64,000 nucleotides of DNA from Ornithinibacillus bavariensis (lineage in GTDB: Bacteria; Bacillota; Bacilli; Bacillales; Amphibacillaceae), in assembly GCF_018333235.1 (NCBI RefSeq), contig NZ_BORP01000001.1, positions 186,001-250,000 of the forward strand, given 5' to 3'. The notes below the pieces were generated by a model. The model searched no databases and was not told the origin of the DNA. It saw only the letters and a program-made list of their open reading frames with translations. Position numbers and translations under genes: made by a program. Below are positions 45,304-52,729 of the stretch, piece after piece; position 1 is the stretch's first letter; every line of letters starts with the position of its first letter.

Positions 45304-45561
45304 GTGAGCATAATCGATCATACATTAATGTATTTAAGAGAATCACTATCCAATTACGAGAATAATGAATTAAGTCAATCCATTTACAACAAATTGGTGC
45401 ACAACTCATATTCAAGTGAAGCGGACTTTGTTGAAGATCTAAATGATAAGGAAATGCAATACTTGAATCATATACTTGAGCGAGAAATTCATTATGCAGA
45501 GAACGTGCAGGATGATTTACGAATACAACAATTGCGTGAGGTATATGAACTAATTTTTTGA
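45304..45561 (+). CDS. csgA: CsgA-like sporulation protein
   Basis: The 85-residue acidic, helical protein starts at a GTG shortly after AAAGTGG. HTLMYLRESLSNYENNELSQ, EADFVEDLNDKEMQYLNHIL and REVYELIF agree with what I recall of B. subtilis CsgA, a forespore (sigma G) spore protein of about 82 residues. Function is not known beyond spore association. The adjacent 46-residue gene is probably cotranscribed. Confidence 0.7.
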   Translation: MSIIDHTLMYLRESLSNYENNELSQSIYNKLVHNSYSSEADFVEDLNDKEMQYLNHILEREIHYAENVQDDLRIQQLREVYELIF

Positions 45562-45612
45562 GGTAAACTATAGTCAGAATAGCCCAATTTCCTCGATTGG
45601 ATGATATTAACA

Positions 45613-45641
45613 TTGCTATTTCAGATTATAAGTAGTACGAT
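45613..45641 (+). promoter_or_regulatory. Putative promoter of the structured RNA
   Basis: TTGCTA (45613-45618), 17-base spacer, TACGAT (45636-45641). Each box matches four of six consensus bases. Transcription would start near 45648. Confidence 0.4.
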
Positions 45642-45647
45642 AAGAAT

Positions 45648-45880
45648 ACAAGCTACGATGTTCGTATTTCATTAAGTTTTAACCTCTAAATGAAATATAG
45701 GGAGTTTTATATCGGAGCTCTAATGTCGAGCCGCCATGGTAGAGCGGAAGGCAGGAAAGCTTCTGCAAACACCCACTTGGTGAAGTGGTGGTTTAAAACT
45801 TTTTATTTCAAATACGGCATATGTGGCTATTGAATAGTTAATGAAGCGACCAGTTTCCCCTAGGGAGGCTGGTCATTTTT
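45648..45880 (+). ncRNA. Candidate multi-stem structured RNA with intrinsic terminator
   Basis: A long closing helix pairs TGAAATA (45691-45697) with TATTTCA (45804-45810) and AGTTTTA (45703-45709) with TAAAACT (45794-45800). Inside it are three successive stem-loops: CCGC/GCGG (45731-45747), GCAG/CTGC (45751-45766) and a CACC-c-ACTT/AAGTGGTG stem capped by GGTG (45770-45790). A competing hairpin, ATTTCATT (45666-45673) with AATGAAAT (45689-45696), shares the left strand of the closing helix. A terminator follows: GACCAG (45848-45853) with CTGGTC (45869-45874), then ATTTTT. The region has no coding frame. The layout fits a riboswitch-like leader of the VOC gene at 46020 or a free small RNA. 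I do not recognise a known class. Confidence 0.5.
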
Positions 45881-46019
45881 GTATGAGTACATTCATGAAA
45901 TGGACGAACAGGACCATTACAACGAAGCTATAAGTAAAAGTTTTCAGATATTATTTGCTATTTGTATTATTAATGTTTCGCTCTTTCCATTATGCTAGAA
46001 ATAAAAGGGGGAGAAGTAG

Positions 46020-46388
46020 ATGAATTTTTATTATGAAAAATTTGATCATGTACAGATAGCTGCTCCAAAAGGAAGCGAAGAAATTGCTAGAGAATTTTAT
46101 CAAGGGATATTAAAATTTGCGGAAGTGGAAAAGCCTGCAAATTTACAGAAACGCGGTGGAGCGTGGTTTAGTGCTGGTAATATTCACATCCACGTAGGAA
46201 TAGAAGAGCCATTTTATCCTGCGAAAAAGGCACATCCGGCGATTTTAGTAAACAACCTTAAGGGCTTTATGGATTATCTAGATACAAAAAAAGTAAGCTA
46301 TACTGTTGATGAAAATTTACCTGGAGCACAGCGTTTTTATTTAGCAGATCCATTTGGAAATCGTTTGGAATTTTTAGAATGGGACTAA
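46020..46388 (+). CDS. VOC-superfamily (glyoxalase/bleomycin-resistance fold) protein
   Basis: The 122-residue protein is a single VOC module pair. FDHVQIAAPKGSE has the first metal-binding His, NIHIHVGIEEPF the second, and RFYLADPFGNRLEFLEW the typical C-terminal Glu and strand. Such small proteins are often dimeric metal-dependent lyases, isomerases or dioxygenases; the substrate is unknown. It is preceded by a candidate structured RNA with a terminator, and followed by its own terminator. Confidence 0.9.
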   Translation: MNFYYEKFDHVQIAAPKGSEEIAREFYQGILKFAEVEKPANLQKRGGAWFSAGNIHIHVGIEEPFYPAKKAHPAILVNNLKGFMDYLDTKKVSYTVDENLPGAQRFYLADPFGNRLEFLEWD

Positions 46389-46396
46389 TGTAATTA

Positions 46397-46431
46397 GGGA
46401 TTTCTCAAAGCTTATGAGAAATCCTTTTTTT
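46397..46431 (+). terminator. Terminator after the VOC gene
   Basis: GGGATTTCTCA (46397-46407) pairs with TGAGAAATCC (46415-46424), then seven T residues. Confidence 0.92.
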
Positions 46432-46482
46432 ATGGTAGAATTATTAGAAAAATAAGTTAGGTAGTCAACAGGGGGAAAAAAA

Positions 46483-47433
46483 TTGAAAAAGAAGCTACGC
46501 ATAATAGGTGGTATATTAATTGGTATCATCGTTGTTGGATTAGTAATTGGTGGGAATTATTTTTATGGGGTAGGTATAAAGAGAGGAACAGAAGTAGAGC
46601 TACATAGTGAGCCCGCAAGTGTCAATGCTCAGGCTACTGAAACTGCTTTATCAATAATTGAAGAGGCTGAAAAGTGGTATAGTGAGCAGGTACCCGAGGT
46701 TATCGAAATTACTTCATATGATGATTTAACCCTAAAGGCAGGATTTTTAAAGAATGAGGCAAATACAGGAAAAGCAGTAATACTTGCACATGGATATCGT
46801 GGTACAAGGGAAACAATGGATGATTTGGTAAAATTTTATTATGACAATGGTTTTGATGTGCTACTACCAGATGCAAGAGGACACGGTGAGAGTGAAGGGG
46901 AATACATAGGCTATGGATGGCATGATCGACTAGATTACTTACGTTGGATTGACCTTCTCATTCAGACGTATGATGAAGACCAAATAGTACTACATGGAAA
47001 TTCGATGGGAGCTGCACTTGTTTTAATGACGAGTGGGGAAGTGCTTCCTGATGAAGTCAAAGGGATTGTGGCTGATAGTGGTTATACAACAGTTAAAGAG
47101 GAGCTTCGACATCAGCTTAAATACTTGTATCATCTCCCATCATTCCCGATATTAGATGTGACAAGTGTCATTACTAAGGTTAGGGCTGGTTACTATTTCG
47201 GAGAGGCATCTGCTTTAGAACAAGTAAAAAAGAATACAAAACCACTCTTTATTATACATGGGGATGCTGATGAATTAGTACCTACAGAAATGGCACATGA
47301 GCTTTTCGAAGCAGCGGGAGGTGACAAACAATTATGGATTGTACCAAATGCTGGTCATACAAAGGCCTATACAGTTGCTACGGAAGAGTTTCAAGAAAGA
47401 TTAGTAAACTTTTTAGATGAAATTCTAGATTAG
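46483..47433 (+). CDS. Membrane-anchored alpha/beta hydrolase (YqkD-like), paralogue 1
   Basis: The 316-residue protein starts at a TTG with GGGGG seven bases upstream. An N-terminal helix (IIGGILIGIIVVGLVIGG) exports or anchors it. The hydrolase domain has AHGYRG, DARGHGESEGEYIGYGWHDR, nucleophile Ser in GNSMGAA, Asp in HGDADE and His in NAGHTKA. It is clearly paralogous to the protein at 59002-59955 over its whole length. The family includes B. subtilis YqkD; substrates are unknown but should be outside the membrane. Confidence 0.9.
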   Translation: MKKKLRIIGGILIGIIVVGLVIGGNYFYGVGIKRGTEVELHSEPASVNAQATETALSIIEEAEKWYSEQVPEVIEITSYDDLTLKAGFLKNEANTGKAVILAHGYRGTRETMDDLVKFYYDNGFDVLLPDARGHGESEGEYIGYGWHDRLDYLRWIDLLIQTYDEDQIVLHGNSMGAALVLMTSGEVLPDEVKGIVADSGYTTVKEELRHQLKYLYHLPSFPILDVTSVITKVRAGYYFGEASALEQVKKNTKPLFIIHGDADELVPTEMAHELFEAAGGDKQLWIVPNAGHTKAYTVATEEFQERLVNFLDEILD

Positions 47434-47465
47434 CGGAAAAACTGAAAAATATATCGTTTAAAAAG

Positions 47466-47508
47466 GGAAGGTAATTTTTAAAAATTATCTTCCTTTCATA
47501 CTTTTTTT
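47466..47508 (+). terminator. Terminator after hydrolase paralogue 1
   Basis: GGAAGGTAATTTTT (47466-47479) is complementary to AAAAATTATCTTCC (47480-47493) with one wobble; real folding leaves a short loop. CTTTCATACTTTTTTT follows. Confidence 0.75.
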
Positions 47509-47540
47509 GGAGCTTTGTTTTGCTTAATCTGGAGTACCTT

Positions 47541-47965
47541 TTAGCTCCTTAAGAGATACTCCATAACTAATTCCCCTTCTATTGTCTCTTCCGTCATATG
47601 GAAGCCCACTTTTTCATAAAAGGCAATAGCCCCTTTATTTTCTGGTACGACGGATAACCGAATCCGTTCACAGTCTTCATGCTTAGCAATCATTCCAATC
47701 AGTGCTTCCATTGCTTTTAATCCATATCCCTTACCTTGGTATTCTCTACCAATCATAAAACGAGGAATCCAGTGCTTGTCTTCAGAATCGTTTTCTGGAA
47801 TATATTCCACAGCTGCAACACCAATAACGTTGTCTTCATGATAAATAGCATATGGTGTAAAAGTTTCATCCACATAAGCCCATGCTATGGTAGCGATATT
47901 CCTGCTTCAAGTCGCACACATTCCCGGATATTTTCCTTTGTTATTTGGGTTATTTTAATCCTCAC
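47541..47965 (-). pseudogene. GNAT acetyltransferase (BltD/SpeG-like), broken by a frameshift
   Basis: A GTG at 47965 with GGAGAATTAAATC upstream starts MRIKITQITKENIRECVRLE, the usual beginning of a GNAT protein, but this frame stops at a TAG at about 47887. The rest of the enzyme continues in another frame from about 47900: IATIAWAYVDETFTPYAIYH, then the acetyl-CoA loop REYQGKGYGLKAMEALI and NKGAIAFYEKVGF to a stop at 47541. The downstream frame has a TGA just before this point. The junction also seems to lack about ten residues that relatives carry between the first helix and AWAYVDE. Either a recent deletion broke the gene or the remaining 110 residues are expressed from an internal GTG (47873). 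Confidence 0.75.
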
Positions 47966-47977
47966 GATTTAATTCTC

Positions 47978-48544
47978 CTATTCTGTGAAATAAGTAACCT
48001 TGTACCATTTGGATTTCCAATTTTTCTTATGTATTCGAGAATGGTAGATTTTCATTCTATCCTCCGATTGTTTAAAAAAAGGTGTTGGTCGAACGGTTAA
48101 GGATAATACATCTGTAACACCATGTGGACAAACGAGGAGGATTTCTCCATCTTCAGTTCGCTTTACTCCTAACGAAGTAACCGTCTCGGGGAACTTAGCG
48201 ATGGCATCCACGGTACTTTTATAAGGTTCGAGATTATTGATATGGTGCATACGTGCTTCATTCTTAACAGACCAGGGGACAGAAGGCATGAGCTTTTTTA
48301 GTCTTTGTTCGTAGTCTTTTTCAATCGATTCCTCCAAATTATTTGGGTCAAAATAGACGACATCTACATCATCAATAATTGTCGGTTCCTTAAATTCATG
48401 TAGTACATCCCAAATTTTTGAACGAACAAATCCAGCGCAAATCCACCAATCAGGAAGCTGCATTGTTTGCGCAGCGTTAATAATTGCCATCATCTCGGAA
48501 TCGTTTTGGATTACTTTTAGGATATCTTGTTCACTTTTAAGCAT
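47978..48544 (-). CDS. Nucleotidyltransferase-family protein (DUF925-like)
   Basis: The 188-residue protein resembles the small DUF925 nucleotidyltransferase-fold group: DWWICAGFVRSKIWD at the active-site strand, IIDDVDVVYFDP with the acidic pair, VKNEARMHHIN and GVTDVLSLTVRPTPFF. The reaction is not known. It begins 13 bases after the end of the upstream maf gene on the same strand, so the two form an operon. The broken acetyltransferase follows 12 bases later. Confidence 0.85.
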   Translation of the reverse strand: MLKSEQDILKVIQNDSEMMAIINAAQTMQLPDWWICAGFVRSKIWDVLHEFKEPTIIDDVDVVYFDPNNLEESIEKDYEQRLKKLMPSVPWSVKNEARMHHINNLEPYKSTVDAIAKFPETVTSLGVKRTEDGEILLVCPHGVTDVLSLTVRPTPFFKQSEDRMKIYHSRIHKKNWKSKWYKVTYFTE

Positions 48545-48557
48545 GTAGATTGTCTCC

Positions 48558-49139
48558 TTAGCATCTAGTAGGATTAGGTACTATTTGAAATTGTTTTAGT
48601 TCTCGAACTACACGAGAGATCGGTAAACCCATCACATTAAAATAGTCACCTATAATGTTTTTTACTAATACAGCACCTTGGCTCTGGATACCATATGCCC
48701 CAGCTTTATCAAAAGGATCCTTTGTTGCAATATATTCTTTGATTTCTTCGATCTCCAATGGCCAAAACTCCACCATCGTCCTTTCAACAAAAGAAATTTC
48801 TTTTGTTAGGGAACGAATCATGACTCCGGTATATACTTCATGCACGTTCCCGCTTAGGCTTCTAAGCATTGTGAGGGCTTCATCACTATTTTTGGGTTTT
48901 CCATAAATGCGTCCTTGAAACGATACGACAGTATCTGCTGCAAGGATAACCTCGTCTTCATAGATAGTTATACTTTTAGCTTTGTTAATCGCAAGCTGTT
49001 CTACTTTTTGAGCTGGCTCTACCGTAGTAATGGTGGATTCGTCAAACTCTTGCTTGCGAACAGTAAACGCTAGATTGACGAGTTCTAGAAGCTCTCTTCT
49101 TCTCGGTGAAGAAGAAGCTAAAATAAGCTTAGGAACCAT
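48558..49139 (-). CDS. maf: Maf-family nucleoside triphosphate pyrophosphatase
   Basis: The start at 49139 (MVPKLILASSSPRRRELL) fits the family and has GGAGGTAATTTC before it; an in-frame ATG at 49163 lies upstream of that site. The product is about 193 residues. SSSPRRREL and EVILAADTVV are the substrate-binding and catalytic motifs. Maf proteins hydrolyse dTTP/UTP or modified nucleotides and are linked to septum inhibition in B. subtilis. There the gene lies beside radC and mreBCD; here it pairs with a nucleotidyltransferase-family gene instead. Confidence 0.93.
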   Translation of the reverse strand: MVPKLILASSSPRRRELLELVNLAFTVRKQEFDESTITTVEPAQKVEQLAINKAKSITIYEDEVILAADTVVSFQGRIYGKPKNSDEALTMLRSLSGNVHEVYTGVMIRSLTKEISFVERTMVEFWPLEIEEIKEYIATKDPFDKAGAYGIQSQGAVLVKNIIGDYFNVMGLPISRVVRELKQFQIVPNPTRC

Positions 49140-49308
49140 GAAATTACCTCCGAATAAAGTCATAAAAAAATCCTATGATAAGTATACTAAATCCGAATGT
49201 TAAAAGGGAATTTTTTCTGTCACTAAGATTTTAACCCTATACTTTATGGGATATATCTGATATTTTGTTGTATATACATAATCAATGAGTAGTAAAGGGG
49301 GGAATATT

Positions 49309-49578
49309 GTGGAGGCACCACAAGAAACAAATGGTAAGGCTGTTGCAGCATTAGTTTTAGGAATTCTATCATTAGTAATACCTTATATTGGATTTATTTT
49401 TGGAATTATTGGCCTTGTACTTGCGAATATTAGTGTAAAAGAAATTACATTATCCGGACAATCCGGAAGAGGTCTTGCCATTGCGGGACGTGTGACTAGT
49501 ATTATTTGTCTGTCTCTGTATGGAGTATTTTTATTACTAGTACTAATTTTTGTAGTAATATTTTCTTTTTACTATTAA
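49309..49578 (+). CDS. DUF4190-type small membrane protein
   Basis: The GTG at 49309 has a G-rich ribosome site (AAAGGGGGG), whereas the in-frame ATG at 49285 has none, so about 89 residues are assigned. Two long hydrophobic segments flank a loop: KAVAALVLGILSLVIPYIGF, GRGLAIAGRVTSIICL and VFLLLVLIFVVIFSF. The pattern AALVLGILSL...GxGLAIAG is typical of DUF4190. Function is unknown. A perfect terminator follows. Confidence 0.8.
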   Translation: MEAPQETNGKAVAALVLGILSLVIPYIGFIFGIIGLVLANISVKEITLSGQSGRGLAIAGRVTSIICLSLYGVFLLLVLIFVVIFSFYY

Positions 49579-49580
49579 TA

Positions 49581-49630
49581 AATAGGAATGCCAGGTATCA
49601 GAATATTGGAGCCTGGCATTCCTATTTATT
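49581..49630. terminator. Terminator after the DUF4190 gene
   Basis: AATAGGAATGCCAGG (49581-49595) pairs perfectly with CCTGGCATTCCTATT (49612-49626), then TATT. Confidence 0.85.
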
Positions 49631-50081
49631 AGGAGTTTATTGAATGTATAATTCTTATTCTGCTCTAATTGGTGCAATTAATTTTCTTGATGTATAATTA
49701 GCATTATTAAGAAAATTAATTAAACATGCTTATATCAGTTGGTGGAGTAATACAACAACAAGTGTGGGCAATGTTACATATTGGACGTTTGGAAAGGTAG
49801 AAAGAGAGGTAGGACCATGCTAACCGTCTATTTAATCAATTAAACGGTGACGGAATTATTTCCGGTTGTGAAACACTGATTGATTAGGGAAGTATTTTTA
49901 AAAGCACCACTATTGATAAGTGGATCGGAATCACCGCACTTTTTGCGGGTGATGAATATAAATCATTATGTAGTCCATGAAATACAAACTTATTGATTAA
50001 ATATACTAGAGACTAATGTAGTAAGGCTTCACTATCATGTGAAGCAATGAGTGGGTAATACATAATTAGGGGGAGAGTATT
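49631..50081. other. Intergenic region without a supported gene
   Basis: All frames are broken by stops at short intervals. A weak hairpin lies at about 49929-49955 (ATCACC...GGGTGAT), and another (GCTTCAC...GTGAAGC) at about 50027-50045 just before the PfpI gene; the latter may be a terminator remnant or leader structure. Nothing here could be identified as a remnant of a known gene. Confidence 0.4.
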
Positions 50082-50648
50082 ATGAAAAAAGTCTTGTTTT
50101 TTGCATATCCAACCTATGTTGATTTTGAAATTGCACATACATTATTCTTCTTAAGAAAGCTTGGTAAAGCATTAATAACAACAGCAACTATTGATGGTCA
50201 TGAAGTAGAAAGCCTTGGAGGGCTTATCACAAAGGCGCATTTATCACTACCAGAAGTTACACTAGCTGATTATGATTTACTATTAATCTCTGGAGGAGAT
50301 AACGTAGGAGAAGTTATGGAAGATCATACTGTTCAGGATTTTTTGTGCAAAGCAAATTCATTACAAATGCCAATTGCCGCAATGTGTGGTTCTTCTGTAT
50401 TTCTCGCTCAAGCAGGACTTTTAAAAGGGAAAAGCTTTACATGTAATGCGATAACTTTTGAAAAATTTAAGAGCCATTTCGAAGGTGCAGAATATACGGG
50501 CAATCGAGTTGAAGTATTGGATAATATTATTACTGCAAAAGGGGCTGCATTTCCAGAATTTACGATAGCAGTCATTGATAAATTGGGATTATGGAAGGAT
50601 GAAGATCAGCGTAATGGTGCATTGCTTTTTTCTAAAGGAGAGGCATAA
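50082..50648 (+). CDS. DJ-1/PfpI-family protein
   Basis: The 188-residue protein begins MKKVLFFAYPTYVDFEIAHT, like transcriptional-regulator-type and PfpI-type members. LLLISGGDNVGEV carries the family loop and IAAMCGSSVFLAQAG the nucleophile-elbow Cys102. The second half holds GNRVEVLDNIITAKGAAFPEF, where the usual catalytic or structural residues lie. Members are glyoxalases, proteases, amidases or chaperones; which applies is not clear. The ribosome site is GGGGGAG. Confidence 0.9.
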   Translation: MKKVLFFAYPTYVDFEIAHTLFFLRKLGKALITTATIDGHEVESLGGLITKAHLSLPEVTLADYDLLLISGGDNVGEVMEDHTVQDFLCKANSLQMPIAAMCGSSVFLAQAGLLKGKSFTCNAITFEKFKSHFEGAEYTGNRVEVLDNIITAKGAAFPEFTIAVIDKLGLWKDEDQRNGALLFSKGEA

Positions 50649-50703
50649 ATGAGTAACTGACGAAACGAAAACGCAATAAAGTGATGCAATTTTCAAAAAA
50701 GTG

Positions 50704-50733
50704 TTGTGCCGGGCATATCCCATTCTGTATAAT
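50704..50733 (+). promoter_or_regulatory. Promoter of the putative antitoxin RNA
   Basis: TTGTGC (50704-50709), 18-base spacer, TATAAT (50728-50733). Transcription would start near 50740 and run into the bidirectional terminator at 50846-50891. Confidence 0.65.
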
Positions 50734-50739
50734 AAACTT

Positions 50740-50891
50740 TGGGAGTGTCCGAAGGCTTGTAGCATGGAAGAGGCGAGTCGTAAGCAGCAACTTACGACTC
50801 GAACAGTTACATAGGCTTCGGCGACTTCCGTACATGGTGAAAAAGGTAATTATCCTGTTTCTTATGCAGAGTCAGGGTGATTACTTTTTTT
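50740..50891 (+). ncRNA. Putative antitoxin RNA of a type I toxin-antitoxin locus
   Basis: A structured RNA of about 150 bases is predicted from the promoter at 50704-50733 and the terminator at 50846-50891. It contains a perfect stem GAGTCGTAAG/CTTACGACTC enclosed by CCGAAG/CTTCGG. Its 3' end overlaps the 3' end of the toxin message on the other strand through the shared terminator, the arrangement seen in txpA/RatA and bsrG/SR4 of B. subtilis. No convincing protein is encoded on this strand; the 117-codon frame here lacks a ribosome site and runs through the structures. Confidence 0.6.
50846..50891. terminator. Bidirectional terminator shared by toxin and antitoxin RNAs
   Basis: GTAATTATCCTG (50846-50857) pairs with CAGGGTGATTAC (50873-50884) with two wobble pairs. 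Seven T residues follow on the plus strand (50885-50891), and five on the minus strand (opposite 50840-50844). Confidence 0.9.
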
Positions 50892-50967
50892 CACGGGTGT
50901 TCACAACCAACAACACAAGTGTTGAGAACGCTAACATTAACTCAAGGGTCTTGTCAATTGGAATCAC
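50881..50967 (-). CDS. Type I toxin: 28-residue holin-like hydrophobic peptide
   Basis: The minus strand encodes MIPIDKTLELMLAFSTLVLL then VVNTREKK and a stop. This is the pattern of Hol_Tox/TxpA/BsrG-like type I toxins: a short polar head, a Leu-Met-rich helix beginning LxLMLAF, and a charged Lys tail. Such peptides insert into the membrane. The GTG start lies 9 bases after GGGG, which is buried in a stem (GCTTC/GAAGC enclosing CCCC/GGGG, 50970-51002), as is usual for these toxins. The stop codon overlaps a bidirectional terminator. Confidence 0.72.
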   Translation of the reverse strand: MIPIDKTLELMLAFSTLVLLVVNTREKK

Positions 50968-51056
50968 AAGCTTCAGCCCCTTTCCTGGGGATTTTTTGAA
51001 GCCGCCGAGTAACTCCAATAAGGATAGTCGATGATGACCTATGTTCTGTCCCCATC

Positions 51057-51062
51057 ATTATA
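51057..51062 (-). promoter_or_regulatory. -10 box of the toxin message
   Basis: On the minus strand a perfect TATAAT lies at 51062-51057, giving a start near 51049 and a leader of about 80 bases before the toxin GTG. The -35 region is weak. Confidence 0.5.
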
Positions 51063-51320
51063 CTATAAAAATAAGGGTATAGTATCGTGATTATTGCGAA
51101 ATGGTAAAATATTCTTAGTATTTAATTTCTTGCTGCAAAATACCTATACCACGCGTTTTTTTTAGTATTTTGTCGCTTTGAGTCCTATAGGACTATTACT
51201 GTTTCCTCGAATAATGTTACTTGATTGAACAATTTTTATATAATGTACGATTTAAATTGTAGTTTGAAATATTACATAAATGAATGTGGAAGTTCAATTA
51301 GAAAGTAGAGGGATTGTATA

Positions 51321-52202
51321 ATGAAGAAGGTAGTTCTTCCAGGCGGTACAAGCTTTATAGGTAAGTACTTTGAAGAAAGATTTAAAGAAATGGGCTATAA
51401 GGTATTTATCATTTCGAGGAGCTCTGGACATATACCATGGGAGAATGAAGCAGCAATTATTGCTGCTTTAGAGAATGCGGAATTCGTCATCAATTTGGCA
51501 GGAAAGTCGGTAAATTGTCGATACAACAAAAAGAATAAAGTAGAAATTATGCAGTCTCGGATAACTACCACTAATATCCTTGGAAATTGTATCTTAGCAT
51601 GCAAAAGTCCACCAAAGGTATGGATGAATTCAAGTACAGCAACTATCTATCGTCATGCAGAAGATCGCCCAATGACTGAAGAGAACGGTGAGATTGGAAC
51701 GGGATTTTCCGTTGATGTGGCGACAACATGGGAAAGTGAATTTTTTCAATTTGAGTTACCTAAAACAAGACAGATTGCATTACGAACAGCGATTGTACTT
51801 GGAAAAGATGGTGGTGTAATGACACCATATCGCAATCTAGTAAGATTTGGTCTAGGTGGAATACAAGGAAGTGGTAGACAAAAATTTAGTTGGATTCATG
51901 TCGCGGATTTATTTCAAATCGTGCTTTTTTTAAATGAACACGTGGAACTTCAAGGTGTGTTCAATTGCTCTTCTCCTAATCCAATCAGTAATAGGGAGTT
52001 TATGATGGCATTGCGAGACAGGATGGGGGTTAAAGTTGGTCTACCTACACCCAAATGGATGTTGGAAACCGGTGCTGTCATCATTCGGACCGAAACAGAA
52101 TTAGTATTAAAAAGTCGTTGGGTCGTTCCGGAGAGATTATCGAAGGCTGGGTACCACTTTATGTTTGAAACGATTGAACAAGCTTTAGAAGATATTATCT
52201 GA
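51321..52202 (+). CDS. TIGR01777-family NAD-dependent epimerase-like protein
   Basis: The 293-residue protein has an atypical Rossmann loop at its N-terminus (VVLPGGTSFIGKYFEERF), INLAGKSVNCRY, WMNSSTATIYRHAED, RTAIVLGKDGGVMTPYRN and the C-terminal DUF1731-like segment (PTPKWMLETGAVIIRTETELVLKSRWVVPERL). These are signatures of the TIGR01777 (YfhF-like) group of extended short-chain dehydrogenases. The active-site Tyr appears as ATIYRHAED without a clear YxxxK, so the chemistry is uncertain. It is monocistronic. Confidence 0.9.
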   Translation: MKKVVLPGGTSFIGKYFEERFKEMGYKVFIISRSSGHIPWENEAAIIAALENAEFVINLAGKSVNCRYNKKNKVEIMQSRITTTNILGNCILACKSPPKVWMNSSTATIYRHAEDRPMTEENGEIGTGFSVDVATTWESEFFQFELPKTRQIALRTAIVLGKDGGVMTPYRNLVRFGLGGIQGSGRQKFSWIHVADLFQIVLFLNEHVELQGVFNCSSPNPISNREFMMALRDRMGVKVGLPTPKWMLETGAVIIRTETELVLKSRWVVPERLSKAGYHFMFETIEQALEDII

Positions 52203-52336
52203 GTTTAAATAGGCAGGGATTAGGTCTCCTGCTGTTATTAAGTAGTAAAAGTAAATAACTTTAATTCCTTCTATTGAAAATTTCCTAACCTAATTGAAGC
52301 TTTGATTCTTAAAGTATCTCAATTTGTTTCTTCTCA

Positions 52337-52605
52337 TCATCTTATATTTCGATAAAAGTCAATCATCGGTTCTACCGATTCCATTAAATCTGGGCAACGT
52401 ATTTTAGATCCATCTAAATCACGTAATGCTTGGCTACAATCATATGAGGAATGAATCATGAAATAATACATTGCTTCTTTTTCTGCTTTAAGCCATTTTC
52501 GAATTTGTCTTACACCTAAAGCTGCTTTTGTAATAGATAGTGGAATTCTTCCATTAGGTGTTCTTCCTAAATATGCCTCTGTGAGTATTTTTTTGAAGCT
52601 CCCAA
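52337..52605 (-). pseudogene. Small conserved-looking gene with a frameshift in a run of seven A
   Basis: On the minus strand an 86-codon open stretch ends at a TGA (52337-52339): FKKILTEAYLGRTPNGRIPL through MESVEPMIDFYRNIR. It has no start codon in its own frame near the 5' end. AGGAGG (52615-52610) and a TTG at 52605 lie upstream in a different frame, and one extra A in the seven-A run (52594-52588) would join them as MGASKKILTEAYLG. So either the gene is broken, the sequence has a homopolymer error, or slippage restores the frame. I do not recognise the family. The rest of 52203-52714 holds only a weak GCAGG/CCTGC hairpin near 52213-52232. Confidence 0.5.
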
Positions 52606-52729
52606 AGCACCTCCTCTTTCGATATTTATGTTAATCAGAATATGGAGTAGTATGAAAAATCCTTATATTTCAAATGCATCTCTTATGATAAAATAATGCT
52701 AAATACTATTAGAGATGAAAGAGGTCATT

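Noticed and set aside
45720-45800. tRNA-like gene
   Set aside because: Stem-loops are present but there is no T-loop TTCGA, no 7-bp acceptor pairing and no anticodon arm of the right geometry.
49929-49955. Intrinsic terminator in the gap before the PfpI gene
   Set aside because: The stem is short with a mismatch and there is no T-run on either strand.
50681-51034. 117-codon plus-strand frame
   Set aside because: It has no ribosome site, and it covers the antitoxin RNA stems, the bidirectional terminator and the toxin gene, which explain the sequence better.
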